Positions 51,329 to 60,780 are shown, counted from the stretch's first letter. The stretch is 64,000 nucleotides of DNA from Verrucomicrobiaceae bacterium (GCA_947507875.1 CANNQP010000017.1:1-64000); one strand, 5' to 3'. The notes: generated by a model from the letters alone, not told the origin. A program made the numbers and translations.

Positions 51329-52500
51329 TCGCCGCCGCCTTCCACCTCGCCCGCTGCTACGTCGCCCGACACCGCGCGCAATCCCTGCTGCTGGCCGCGG
51401 CCCTAGCGCTCGTCGTGGCGCTGCCCCTCTGCCTGAAGGTCCTGGCTCATGCGGTGGAAAAAGTCATGCGCACCCGCGCCCAATCCACCCCGCTCCTCCT
51501 CGGTCCCCGAGGCAGCGCGCTCGATCTCATGCTCAAGGCGCTCTACTTCAAGCGCCAGGCCCTGCCAGAGCTCTCGGCCCAGCATCTCCGCGAAATACGC
51601 GCCACCGCACTGGCCGAGGCCATCCCCCTCGATGCTCGTTTTCATGCCCAAGGTGCCCCCATCATCGGCACCCAACTCGAGTACTTCGCCTTTCGCCATC
51701 TCCAAGTGGCCGAAGGCCGCATGATCACCCGCCTGGGCGACTGCGTGCTCGGCGCCCGAGTGGCCCGCGAGCGCGGTCTTGCGCCGGGCGGCTCTCTCTT
51801 TTCCTCCCAAGAGCAGGTCTTCGACATGGCAGGCGTCTATCCGCTGAAGATGCGCGTCACTGGCGTCTTGGCCCCCAGCGGCACGGCCGATGACGACGCG
51901 GTTTTTGTCGATCTGAAAACCGCCTGGCTCATCTCTGGCGCCGCGCATGGACATGACGACGTCGCCGCCCAGGCCGACACCGTGCTGAAGCAAGAAACCG
52001 CCAACACCGTCGCCAATGCCAGCGTGCGCATGTATCACGAGGTCACGGACAAAAACCTCAACACCTTCCACTTCCACGGCGCGGAGGACAGCTACCCGCT
52101 GAGCGCCATCCTCGTCCTTCCGCGCGATGCCAAGGCCGAGGCGCTGCTGGCCGGACGCTACCTGAAGGACAGCCTGCCCGTGCAGCTCATCCGGCCTCGC
52201 GATGTCTTCGAGAGCCTCATGAGCACCCTGTTTCAGGTGGAGCGCCTCGTTTTCATCGTGCTTGGCGTCACCCTCACAGCCGCCCTGGCCATCTCGGCCC
52301 TTGTCTTTGCCCTTTCCTTCCGCCTCCGCAGTCGCGAATTCCGCACCCTGTCCGACCTCGGCATCTCCCCCGCTGCCCTGCGCCTCACCCGCGCGCTAGA
52401 GATCACCCTCATCACCACCACCGCCGTCCTGCTCGCCCTGCTGCTCACCTGGGCCGTGCAAAGCCAGGCCGAAACCTGGGTGCGCTGGCTGCTGGGGTAA
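51325..52500 (+). CDS. FtsX-like ABC permease
   Basis: A 391-residue permease of the MacB/LolE kind. An N-terminal membrane helix (QSLLLAAALALVVALPLCL) leads into a large extracytoplasmic domain (about residues 40-290) and then two C-terminal helices around VERLVFIVLGVTLTAALAISALVF and ALEITLITTTAVLLALLLTWAV, with the FtsX coupling loop SFRLRSREFRTLSDLGIS. Only three helices are evident where this family usually has four. ATG at 51325 overlaps the upstream gene by four bases. The cargo is unknown. Confidence 0.85.
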   Translation: MIAAAFHLARCYVARHRAQSLLLAAALALVVALPLCLKVLAHAVEKVMRTRAQSTPLLLGPRGSALDLMLKALYFKRQALPELSAQHLREIRATALAEAIPLDARFHAQGAPIIGTQLEYFAFRHLQVAEGRMITRLGDCVLGARVARERGLAPGGSLFSSQEQVFDMAGVYPLKMRVTGVLAPSGTADDDAVFVDLKTAWLISGAAHGHDDVAAQADTVLKQETANTVANASVRMYHEVTDKNLNTFHFHGAEDSYPLSAILVLPRDAKAEALLAGRYLKDSLPVQLIRPRDVFESLMSTLFQVERLVFIVLGVTLTAALAISALVFALSFRLRSREFRTLSDLGISPAALRLTRALEITLITTTAVLLALLLTWAVQSQAETWVRWLLG

Positions 52501-52684
52501 AATTTTAAGTGCTTTTAGGCCAGCAAAATGCAGTTTTTGGAGGGTAGCGCGCTACTTAGGCATGACCTCAGCTTAATCTAATTCGAGATCGTCAATGCAT
52601 AGCAGACCAGTTCTTGATTGAGTTTGTCAGATAATTTGGCTTATTAAATCATTCTGCCGTTTTAATCTCTTTCTTCCCGACGCT

Positions 52685-55543
52685 ATGTCTCAGGCTGCCT
52701 CTGCTGTCCGTCCGCCACGTGCCCGCGACCAAAAGCCTGCGGGTGCTTGGAATGTGCCCATCGGCATCGCCCTGCTGGTCCTATCGGCCTTGCTCATGCT
52801 GGCGCTCATTTCTTATGACCCACGCGACCTGCCGAGCTGGATTCCCGGCAGTGTCGCTTTGGAGGAAGACCGGATGACGCGGAACTTCGTGGGAGTGGTG
52901 GGGGCCATCTTGGCCTGGGCCGGACTCTGGATGACAGGCTGGGCCATTTACCTGGTGCCTATCACCATGACGTGGTTCGGCGTTTGCAAACTCGCCTCAG
53001 GCCTCAAAATTACCGGACGCTCTTGGCTAGGCGTGGCCCTGATGGTCATCAGCACGTCCGCCATCATGGCCGTGCAAGGCATCCTGAATCATCGCGATGA
53101 CATCACGCCTCACGGCGGGGGCGGCGGACTCGGCTACCTGATCGGGGGTAGTCTTTTGGCTAGCCTACTGGGCACGGTGGGCTCCTCTGTGGTGCTGGTG
53201 TGCATTTATGGGATCGGCTTTTTGCTGGCCAGCGGCATGCATCCACTCGTCATCCTCGAAGAACTGCGCCAGGAGATAGAGCGCTGGCGTGAAGAAGCAC
53301 GGCTGCGACGGGCTTTGGCAGAGGAAGAACTTGCCTCAGGAGCCCTATCCTCCCGTTCAATGGGCAAGAAAAAACTAGGACGCGGAGCCTTTGGGTCGGA
53401 GGCCACGGCTGGCCAAGGAGGACCGATGATCACGCCTGAGCTTGGACTGACCTTTGAACCCAAGATCATCGACGCCTCCGTTCCAAAAGCTCATCCGGTT
53501 GAGGATGAGAGCAAGCCCAAGCTCTCTGACGTTTGGCAGAAAAAACGTGCACAAAAACTGGAGCAAGCACCGCATGGCACGCTCGGCAGCCTAACAGTGT
53601 TGTTCAAAGACTACCAATTGCCTGAACTAGATCTGTTGCACTGGCCAGAAGAGGCAAGCCGCCCGGCAGATAAAAAGGAAATGCTGGGCGTTCAGGATAC
53701 CATCGTGCGCGCCCTAGCGTCCTTTGGAGTAAAAGTGGAACCGGGCGACATCACCCGCGGCCCCGCCATCACTCGCTACGAAGTGCGTCCGGTCGATGGC
53801 CTGCGCGTCGCCCGCATCGCGGCTCTGGATGATGACATTGCGCGAGCCACCCGAGCTGAGCGCATCAACATCTTAGCCCCCATTCCAGGCAAAGACACCG
53901 TCGGCATTGAATTGGCGAACAAAGATAAAGTCATTGTACCGATTCGTGAGCTGCTGGAGGACGAGGTCTTCACCAACGGCAAGGCGAAGATCCCCATCGC
54001 CCTTGGCAAAGACGTGTATGGCAAAACCATTATCGGTGACCTGGCAGCCATGCCTCACTTGCTCGTGGCGGGAGCCACGGGCTCTGGAAAATCCGTCTGC
54101 ATCAATGGCATCATCACCAGCCTGTTGTGCCGTTTTGCCCCCGATGAACTGCGCTTCATCATGATCGACCCGAAGGTCGTGGAGATGCAAAATTACGCCA
54201 ATCTTCCCCACCTAGCCCTCCCCGTGGTGACGGACCCGAAAAAGGCTCTCATGGCCCTGCGCTGGGTGGTGAAGGAAATGGAAAATCGCTATCAAATGTT
54301 CGCCAGCGAAGCCTGCCGAAATTTCGAGGCCTTTAACAACCGAAACCGGAAACGCCTGGCCGCAGCCGCGGCGGGCCAAGCCCCTGTCGGTGCCAGCCCT
54401 GCAGCACCTGGCTCCAGCTCGACCACTGAGGAGCCAACGGCCGCCGCCAAGCGCAGCCAACTCAATCAGCGACGCCCCCTCGGCATGCCAGGCGCAAAGG
54501 CGTCCGCCTCCCCCCGAATCATCTCGGCCGCAGCTGCTGATTCACCGATCCCTGACGTACCCTTCGGCCACAGCATCGCCGCGGCCGAGGAGTTGGCCAC
54601 CGAGACACGCCGCCCTGTGCGCAAGTCAGATGCCTTTGCCCGCGCCGCTGCCCTGGCAGACGCCGCTCAGGAAGGCCTGCATCCCGAGCAGGTGCGCCTG
54701 GACTACGTGCCCGAGCCGCCTCCGTGGGAAGATGAAGAAATGGAAAGTCGGCACGCGGTGGAGCTCGGTGAAGAAACCGACGAAGATGACAGCCTCCCCA
54801 TCGACGAAGGCGGTCTCTGGACTGGTGATTCCGAGCCACCTCCCCCACGCCGCCAAGAGCTCGTCATCCCCGATACCCTGCCCTACATCGTCGTCATCAT
54901 CGACGAGCTCGCGGACCTCATGCAGACCGCGCCTGCCGACATTGAGGGGGCCATCGCCCGCATCACCCAGATGGCGCGCGCGGCCGGCATTCACCTCATC
55001 GTGGCCACCCAGACGCCCCGTGCGGACGTCATCACTGGGGTCATCAAGGCGAACATCCCCACCCGCATTGCCTTCCAGGTTGCCTCCGCGCTCGACAGTC
55101 GAGTCATCCTCGATCGCAAAGGGGCTGAGAACCTCGTGGGCAAGGGCGACATGCTTTATGTCCCCCCGGGTGGAGCCCAGCCCATCCGGAGCCAGGGAGC
55201 CCTCGTGACGGATGATGAGATCCATGCCATCGTCGAGCATTGTGTGGCACAAGGTCGTCCCGTCTATGACGTGCGGGTCGATGACGAAAACGGCGACTTT
55301 ATAGGTGACGGCGAAGGTGACAGCGACAGTGGCATCAGCACCGAAGAGGAAGAGACCCTGGAGAAGTGCCTGGAAGTCATTCGCCAGGAGAAAAAGGCCA
55401 GCACCAGCCTCTTCCAGCGCCGGCTTCGCCTCGGTTATGGCCGCGCTGCCCGCATGATGGACATCCTGGAGATGCGCGGCATCATTGGCCCGGGCGATGG
55501 AGCCAAGCCCCGCGAGATCCTTGTCTCCATGGACGAAATCTAA
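52685..55543 (+). CDS. ftsK: DNA translocase FtsK with a large motor insertion
   Basis: FtsK pumps DNA at the division septum. Residues 25-190 hold four or so membrane helices. The motor then has LFKDYQLPELDLL, Walker A GATGSGKSV at residues 463-470 and MIDPKVVEMQNYANLPHLALPVVTD. After NRYQMFASEACRNFEAFNNR (about 552) comes a long Ala/Pro/Glu-rich stretch without obvious fold, up to Walker B PYIVVIIDELADLM at 733-743. ATQTPRADVITGVIKANIPTRIAFQV and the C-terminal gamma winged helix (STSLFQRRLRLGYGRAARMMD) are normal. In E. coli only about 30 residues separate the same points. The start follows an AT-rich intergenic region. Confidence 0.95.
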   Translation: MSQAASAVRPPRARDQKPAGAWNVPIGIALLVLSALLMLALISYDPRDLPSWIPGSVALEEDRMTRNFVGVVGAILAWAGLWMTGWAIYLVPITMTWFGVCKLASGLKITGRSWLGVALMVISTSAIMAVQGILNHRDDITPHGGGGGLGYLIGGSLLASLLGTVGSSVVLVCIYGIGFLLASGMHPLVILEELRQEIERWREEARLRRALAEEELASGALSSRSMGKKKLGRGAFGSEATAGQGGPMITPELGLTFEPKIIDASVPKAHPVEDESKPKLSDVWQKKRAQKLEQAPHGTLGSLTVLFKDYQLPELDLLHWPEEASRPADKKEMLGVQDTIVRALASFGVKVEPGDITRGPAITRYEVRPVDGLRVARIAALDDDIARATRAERINILAPIPGKDTVGIELANKDKVIVPIRELLEDEVFTNGKAKIPIALGKDVYGKTIIGDLAAMPHLLVAGATGSGKSVCINGIITSLLCRFAPDELRFIMIDPKVVEMQNYANLPHLALPVVTDPKKALMALRWVVKEMENRYQMFASEACRNFEAFNNRNRKRLAAAAAGQAPVGASPAAPGSSSTTEEPTAAAKRSQLNQRRPLGMPGAKASASPRIISAAAADSPIPDVPFGHSIAAAEELATETRRPVRKSDAFARAAALADAAQEGLHPEQVRLDYVPEPPPWEDEEMESRHAVELGEETDEDDSLPIDEGGLWTGDSEPPPPRRQELVIPDTLPYIVVIIDELADLMQTAPADIEGAIARITQMARAAGIHLIVATQTPRADVITGVIKANIPTRIAFQVASALDSRVILDRKGAENLVGKGDMLYVPPGGAQPIRSQGALVTDDEIHAIVEHCVAQGRPVYDVRVDDENGDFIGDGEGDSDSGISTEEEETLEKCLEVIRQEKKASTSLFQRRLRLGYGRAARMMDILEMRGIIGPGDGAKPREILVSMDEI

Positions 55544-55646
55544 GCCCGAACAGCCAAGACGCGCCCAGCTCGACCTGGGCCAGGTGCCCTAGGACATCAG
55601 GCCTGGGGAAACTCACGCAGCCACGATCGCCGAGGCGGAAAAGGCC

Positions 55647-58600
55647 TCAGCCCAAAAGCTCCTCCAGCTCACCTTCCGCCAAGCCGGCCATGAGGGGGCT
55701 GTGTTCATCGAGCGTAGCTTCAATGAGACCGCGCTTTTTGGCCTGCAAGGCCAGGATGCGTTCCTCCACGGTGCCGCGCAGGGCCAGGCGATAGGCGGTG
55801 ACGACGCGCTGCTGGCCGATGCGGTGGGCGCGGTCGATGGCTTGAGCTTCGACGGCCGGGTTCCACCAAGGGTCGAGCAGGATGACGTGGTCAGCCGCCG
55901 TGAGGTTGAGTCCGTAACCACCGGCCTTGAGGCTGATGAGGAAAACTTTGCGCTTCGGATCGGCCTGAAAGGCTTTGACCTGCGCTTCGCGGTCATTGCT
56001 GGAGCCGTCGATGTAGCCGTAATCGATGCCATCGGCATCCAGCTTGGCGCGCACGAGTTTCAAGTACTGCACGAACTGACTGAAGATGAGCACTTTGCCG
56101 TCCGCATCAAGGATGGCGTCCAGCTTGTCCTGAAGCATTGGCCATTTGCCAGAAAGGTCATCGGGTTCTAGCCCCTTCAAGGCATCTCCCGTGAGGCCAG
56201 TGAGGCGGAGGTCGCAGCAGGTCTGGCGGAGGCGCAGCAGGACGGTGAACATGGTCATCTTCGCTCCGCCCTGGCCGCTGCGCTTGCGCGCGGCTTTGAT
56301 CTCCTCACGACCTTCCTCCAGGACGCGGCGGTACACCTCGGCCTGGGCGGCGGAAGGTTCGCACCAGAGGACTTGCTCGATTTTCTCGGGCAGATCCTTC
56401 AGCACCTCGCGCTTAGCGCGGCGCAGGAAATAGGGGCGCAGCAGTTTTTTCAGGCGGTCGCTGGCTGCGAGTCCAGCCGGACTATCGAGGCCGTTTTGAA
56501 TGGGCTGCTCGAAGCGTTCCTTGAAGTTGTCGCGGCTGCCGAGGTAACCAGGCAGGGCGAACTGGTAGATGGACCAAAGGTCACGCGTGCTGTTTTCCAC
56601 CGGAGTGCCGGTGAGGGCGAGGCGGGCGCGGCTTTTCAGCGAGCGCAGCGCCTTGGCGGCATCGGTGTCGGGATTGCGAATGTAGCTGGCCTCATCCAGC
56701 AGGATGAGCTGCCAGGGTTGCTTTTGCAGCACATCCTGATCGCGCACAGCGAGCTGGTAGGTGGTGATGATGACATCCTGCTCCGCGAGGCGGGAAAGCA
56801 GGCCAGCGCGGTTGCTGCCCTGGGACACGGCCACCTTCAGATGCGGGGCGAATTTCTCCAATTCCGAGCGCCAGTTGCCAGTGAGGCTCTTGGGACAAAC
56901 GATGAGGACGGGAGCGTAAACCGATTCTCCAGAATGGGTTTCTGAGGTGGTCGATGCGGACGAGTCCCGACTTTGGAAAGTCGGGCTACGCAGCGCACAA
57001 ATCGCCGCGATGCTTTGCACCGTTTTGCCAAGGCCCATTTCGTCACCAAGGACGCCGCCGCGACCGCTTTCGGCGAGGGTCACTAGCCAACGCGTGCCTA
57101 AAAGTTGGTAAGGCCGCAGCTTGGGCCCAAGATCGCCCAACTTCGCAAAGAGGGCAGCTTCTTCGGTGAGCTTCGCAGGCGTGGTGTCCTCGCCCCCCAA
57201 GAAGTAGTCGGCATGCAGGCTGCTGATGCGGGCACCATCCGCGGTGAGCTGGAGCGGCACGTCACGCAGCGTGTCTTCAAATTCTTCGACACCGGCGAGG
57301 TCGAGCAGGTAGCGCTTGCCATTCTTCGCCGTGACGCTGCGCTGGCCACTGCGGACGAGGCGGAGAACCTCGGCACGTGGCAGGCGGAAGCCATCAGGGG
57401 CCTCGTAGGCGAACTCCATGGCCAGCCAATCCTGCCCCCCGCCGCTGCGGCCTTCATTCTCGCCTTCCCGACGATGAATCTGCGGAGCTATGCGCGCGAC
57501 ACCACGCGTGGCGGCACGCCAGCGTTCGCCTTCGATCACCTTCATTTCACGGCGCAACCGGGGCAGCTCGGTGGCGTAGAGTTCCAGCACAGACTCGGGC
57601 TTCGTCAGCTTCCACACGAGGCGGTGTCCGCTTGCCTCGACCTTCATGCTGATCTGGAAACCGAGCGACTCCATGAGGGCCATGAGACGGGCTTCTTCAG
57701 CCTCGTTGCGAAGGTAGAAAAGACCAGGGGTGGTGCTGTCTTCGAACGGGAAGAGAGTCTCGGCCGCACAACGCGGGCCGCTTTCTCCCACGAGCCATTC
57801 TTTGCCCCCAAAGTCAGCGCGCAGAGTGGCCTCGACGGCTTGAAGCGAGCCCTCAAGATGCAGCGTGAAACGGCAGGGCACAGGCGCGCAGTGGAAGTGC
57901 TCCAAGCCTGAGCCACGCAGTTCGAGCTGGAAGGCATCGTTGAGGGCCTCGCGGTGCTGGATGAGCCATTTCAGCGGGCGCTTGGCCGGCAGCTCACGCA
58001 GCAGCTGCTCCGCTTCGGAGGTGAGCTTGGGGACAGGAAAAAGGCTCTGCGTCTCGCGGCAAAACCAAGCGGCCGTAGGGCGCTGTGGAAAGAGCGGGCG
58101 CTGGTCCTCACTGGCTAGGCGGAAGGTCACATCCTTCTCCCCGGGCCTGGATTCAGCGGTCAGCAACAAACGCACGGGCTCGCGAGCAATGCTGAGCGGC
58201 GAGCCACCGCCATTGGGCTTGCCCGCGATGACGCGCGGATGCTCAGCCGCGGCGCGGAAGAAGTCATCGAGCGCAGCGGCAGGTAGAGAAAGTGGCACGC
58301 TTTGCCCTTTGACCCCTTTCTCCGCCAACCAAGCGGCGAGCAGGGATTCCTCGGGCTCCTTATCGTTCGGATTGTAGCGGACATAGACCCCCACGGGCTC
58401 ACGCATCTGACCGGTGAGTAGGTTCTCCGGCAAATACAGCGTGTAGAAGCCTGGAACACGAAGGGGCTGCGTGGCTGGCGTGGGCGCACTTGCCAAAGCG
58501 CGAGCTTGAGGCCCGGTGGAGGGCTGAGCAGAGCGCGAACTAGCGTTTGAACCGACAGAAGTCGGCGTGCTCGTCAGAGCACGTCCCTGGGAACTGGCAG

Positions 58601-58883
58601 CCGGGCCAGCCCCACCTCGAAGATGCGCCAAGACGACCGCCAGAGAATGCTCGCAAATCAGGCCACGGCGGGAAGCGGGGCAGGTGCAGAGATTGGTGAC
58701 GTCTGTCCGCGAGGTGAAAGCGAGGCCACAGGCAAATTTGGTTTTTCCCGCACCCGCCAGACCGCGGACGCGACCTGTCTCGGCGCTTTGCAGGGTGACA
58801 AAACCGCCGTCCACGAGGCCGCGTGCGGCTTTCATCGCCTGCCAGCCGCCAATCTCGCCTAGCCATTTCTCGGTAAGTTCCAT
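55647..58883 (-). CDS. SNF2-family helicase with SWIM zinc finger
   Basis: A 1078-residue SWI2/SNF2 ATPase. The SWIM finger (CTCPASRRGLICEHS, CxC...CxH) is near residue 70, followed by a low-complexity linker (Ser/Pro/Thr, about 95-150). The helicase part has motif I DEMGLGKTVQS, motif II LILLDEAS (DEAS), motif III LALTGTPVENS, and the C-terminal lobe with FSQFVQYLK, DPWWNPAVEAQAIDRAHRIGQ. This architecture is common in bacteria and its targets are unknown. Between motif I and VLIVCPKSL the sequence SPTFQSRDSSAST is encoded by a palindromic repeat. It converges on ftsK. Confidence 0.92.
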   Translation of the reverse strand: MELTEKWLGEIGGWQAMKAARGLVDGGFVTLQSAETGRVRGLAGAGKTKFACGLAFTSRTDVTNLCTCPASRRGLICEHSLAVVLAHLRGGAGPAASSQGRALTSTPTSVGSNASSRSAQPSTGPQARALASAPTPATQPLRVPGFYTLYLPENLLTGQMREPVGVYVRYNPNDKEPEESLLAAWLAEKGVKGQSVPLSLPAAALDDFFRAAAEHPRVIAGKPNGGGSPLSIAREPVRLLLTAESRPGEKDVTFRLASEDQRPLFPQRPTAAWFCRETQSLFPVPKLTSEAEQLLRELPAKRPLKWLIQHREALNDAFQLELRGSGLEHFHCAPVPCRFTLHLEGSLQAVEATLRADFGGKEWLVGESGPRCAAETLFPFEDSTTPGLFYLRNEAEEARLMALMESLGFQISMKVEASGHRLVWKLTKPESVLELYATELPRLRREMKVIEGERWRAATRGVARIAPQIHRREGENEGRSGGGQDWLAMEFAYEAPDGFRLPRAEVLRLVRSGQRSVTAKNGKRYLLDLAGVEEFEDTLRDVPLQLTADGARISSLHADYFLGGEDTTPAKLTEEAALFAKLGDLGPKLRPYQLLGTRWLVTLAESGRGGVLGDEMGLGKTVQSIAAICALRSPTFQSRDSSASTTSETHSGESVYAPVLIVCPKSLTGNWRSELEKFAPHLKVAVSQGSNRAGLLSRLAEQDVIITTYQLAVRDQDVLQKQPWQLILLDEASYIRNPDTDAAKALRSLKSRARLALTGTPVENSTRDLWSIYQFALPGYLGSRDNFKERFEQPIQNGLDSPAGLAASDRLKKLLRPYFLRRAKREVLKDLPEKIEQVLWCEPSAAQAEVYRRVLEEGREEIKAARKRSGQGGAKMTMFTVLLRLRQTCCDLRLTGLTGDALKGLEPDDLSGKWPMLQDKLDAILDADGKVLIFSQFVQYLKLVRAKLDADGIDYGYIDGSSNDREAQVKAFQADPKRKVFLISLKAGGYGLNLTAADHVILLDPWWNPAVEAQAIDRAHRIGQQRVVTAYRLALRGTVEERILALQAKKRGLIEATLDEHSPLMAGLAEGELEELLG
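56966..56985. repeat. Palindromic element inside the SNF2 gene
   Basis: CCCGACTTTGGAAAGTCGGG is a 9-bp inverted repeat with a 2-nt centre, followed by CTACG as in the element at 34487-34532. It is translated in frame. Confidence 0.8.
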
Positions 58884-58935
58884 TTTCTTTCTAGCGCGCT
58901 GGATGGTTCCACTTCAAACTCGGGTCAACTGACTT

Positions 58936-59709
58936 ATGCGAATCGTAGCGATCACCAATCAAAAGGGAGGTGTGGGTAAAACCACAACGGCCATCAACCT
59001 CTCCGCCTGCCTGGCACAGTTGGGCATGCGCACTCTGCTGATCGACCTAGATCCCCAGGCAAACGCCACCAGTGGCCTCGGACTCGCACAGGAAGAAGGG
59101 GGGAGTCTGTACACGGCTCTAGTCTTGGGTACTGATCCGCAGACCGTCATCCGCAGCACGCGGCTGCCGAATCTTTCCATCATCCGCAGCAACCAAGAAC
59201 TGGCAGGCTGTGAAATCGAGCTAGCACAGAGCGGAAACCATCTTGGACGCTTGCGCGAGGTTCTCGAACCCCTGCGTGCCTCAGAGCAATTCGACTATGT
59301 GCTGCTGGATTGCCCACCCTCTCTGGGCGTGCTGATGACCTCTGCTCTCGCTGCGGCAGACGAGCTCCTGGTTCCGCTTCAGTGCGAATACTTTGGCCTG
59401 GAGGGCCTAGGCAAGATCGTTGGCGTCGTGCAGCAAATCCGCGACAGTGGAGCCAACCCAAACCTAATTCTCGAAGGTATCGTGATGACGATGTACGACT
59501 CTCGCGCCAACCTTGCGCAACAAGTCGTCAGCGATGTCAAAAGTTACTTTGCCGAAATCATCTACAGCGCGGTGATCCCTCGAAGCGTGAGGCTTGGCGA
59601 GGCACCCAGCTTTGGCAAAAGCATCATTGAATATGAACCCAACGGACGGGGGGCGACAGCCTATCGTGCCCTTGCCCAAGAATTCCTCGCTCGTCGCGCA
59701 GCCCGATGA
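58936..59709 (+). CDS. ParA-family ATPase (Soj-like), no ParB adjacent
   Basis: A 257-residue ParA/Soj ATPase. The deviant Walker A is KGGVGKTTTAINLSACLA, with LLIDLDPQANATSGLGL, DYVLLDCPPSLGVLMTSAL and PLQCEYFGLEGL following, closely matching chromosomal Soj. These proteins move chromosome origins or plasmids with ParB and parS. No parB follows; rplM comes next after 144 bases. It is divergent from the SNF2 gene with 52 bases between starts. Confidence 0.93.
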   Translation: MRIVAITNQKGGVGKTTTAINLSACLAQLGMRTLLIDLDPQANATSGLGLAQEEGGSLYTALVLGTDPQTVIRSTRLPNLSIIRSNQELAGCEIELAQSGNHLGRLREVLEPLRASEQFDYVLLDCPPSLGVLMTSALAAADELLVPLQCEYFGLEGLGKIVGVVQQIRDSGANPNLILEGIVMTMYDSRANLAQQVVSDVKSYFAEIIYSAVIPRSVRLGEAPSFGKSIIEYEPNGRGATAYRALAQEFLARRAAR

Positions 59710-59758
59710 ATTCAGCAATCCACTTCGGGAATTGATTGTGAATAGACCGAGTTTCCGG

Positions 59759-59786
59759 TTGACACCCTGTCTTCGGCTTCTATCCT
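59759..59786 (+). promoter_or_regulatory. Sigma-70-type promoter of rplM-rpsI
   Basis: A perfect -35 TTGACA (59759-59764) and a TATCCT -10 (59781-59786) with a 16-base spacer, about 68 bases before the rplM start codon. Position and match make it a good candidate. Confidence 0.65.
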
Positions 59787-59853
59787 CGCGGCCCTCTTTC
59801 CCCCGGCTTGTCACGTAGTTTCTGTGTGCCAGCCACTCCCCCAAAGCACCTTT

Positions 59854-60288
59854 ATGAAGACATTCTCCGCGAAAGCAGAAAACGTGAACCGCCAGTGGTG
59901 GATCATCGACGCCAAAGATCAGGTCCTGGGCCAGGTCGCTGTCGCCGCCGCCAACCTGATTCGCGGCAAGACCCGCCCCACCTTCACGCCCAACGTGGAC
60001 ACGGGTGACTTTGTGGTGGTGATCAATGCGGACAAAGTGAAGCTGACCGGCAAGAAAGAACTTCAGAAGGTTTACACCAGCAAAACAGCCGTTTACATTG
60101 GCAATCAAAAGCGCGAAACCGCCGAGAAAGTGCGCCAGCGCCGCCCAGAGCTTCTGATCCACCGTGCAGTCAAAGGCATGGTGCCTCACAATCGTCTTGG
60201 CGACAAGATCGTGACCAAACTGAAGGTCTATGCCGGTGAAGAGCATCCTCACACCGCACAGAATCCGAAGTCCTTCGCCATCGCCTGA
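59854..60288 (+). CDS. rplM: 50S ribosomal protein L13
   Basis: L13, an early assembly protein of the large subunit. From the ATG at 59854 the 144-residue product starts MKTFSAKAENVNRQWWIIDAKDQVLGQVA; later come GDFVVVINADKVKLTGKK, the signature RHRAVKGM as IHRAVKGMVPHNRLGDKI, and KVYAGEEHPHTAQNP near the C-terminus. Standard length. No Shine-Dalgarno precedes the start. It leads the universal rplM-rpsI pair. Confidence 0.97.
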   Translation: MKTFSAKAENVNRQWWIIDAKDQVLGQVAVAAANLIRGKTRPTFTPNVDTGDFVVVINADKVKLTGKKELQKVYTSKTAVYIGNQKRETAEKVRQRRPELLIHRAVKGMVPHNRLGDKIVTKLKVYAGEEHPHTAQNPKSFAIA

Positions 60289-60311
60289 ACCCTTCTCTGA
60301 CTGAAACGATC

Positions 60312-60704
60312 ATGAGCAAGCCCCTCACCACCACCACCGGCCGCCGCAAGACCAGCATCGCCCGTGTGAGCATCCTCCCCGGTTCCGGTTCCATCACTGT
60401 GAATGGCCGTGACTTCGAAGAATACTTCCCTACGGTCACTCTTCAGAACCAAATCATCGTTCCTCTAGCCCTGACCAACAGCCGCCAGAGCTATGATTTC
60501 AAGATCAACGCCCACGGCGGCGGTGTTTCCGGTCAGATGGGTGCCGTTCTTCTTGGCATTTCCCGCGCTCTGATCACCGTGAATCCAGAACTTCGTGGTG
60601 CTCTCAAGAAGGCTGGCCTTTTGACCCGCGATTCTCGCGCCAAGGAGCGTAAAAAGCCAGGTCGCCCAGGTGCTCGCAAGCGCTTCCAGTTCTCCAAGCG
60701 TTAA
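60312..60704 (+). CDS. rpsI: 30S ribosomal protein S9
   Basis: S9, whose basic tail reaches the ribosomal P site. The 130-residue product shows TTGRRKTSIARVSILPGSG, INAHGGGVSGQMGAVLLGISRAL and the C-terminal KERKKPGRPGARKRFQFSKR ending in the invariant SKR. It follows rplM by 23 bases and is followed by a strong terminator, so the operon has just these two genes. Confidence 0.98.
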   Translation: MSKPLTTTTGRRKTSIARVSILPGSGSITVNGRDFEEYFPTVTLQNQIIVPLALTNSRQSYDFKINAHGGGVSGQMGAVLLGISRALITVNPELRGALKKAGLLTRDSRAKERKKPGRPGARKRFQFSKR

Positions 60705-60744
60705 TCTCATCTTGTGTTTTTGTTCGGGCTTTGTGTCCGATGCT

Positions 60745-60780
60745 GAAAACCCCGCCCAGCAAGGCGGGGTTTTCTTTTGT
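60745..60780 (+). terminator. Intrinsic terminator of rplM-rpsI
   Basis: GAAAACCCCGCC and GGCGGGGTTTTC pair over 12 bp with a 6-nt loop, followed by TTTTG. Confidence 0.93.

Noticed and set aside
52544-52555. GTAGCGCGCTAC palindrome upstream of ftsK
   Set aside because: A 12-base palindrome alone is expected by chance in 64 kb; no second copy or known operator match was seen.
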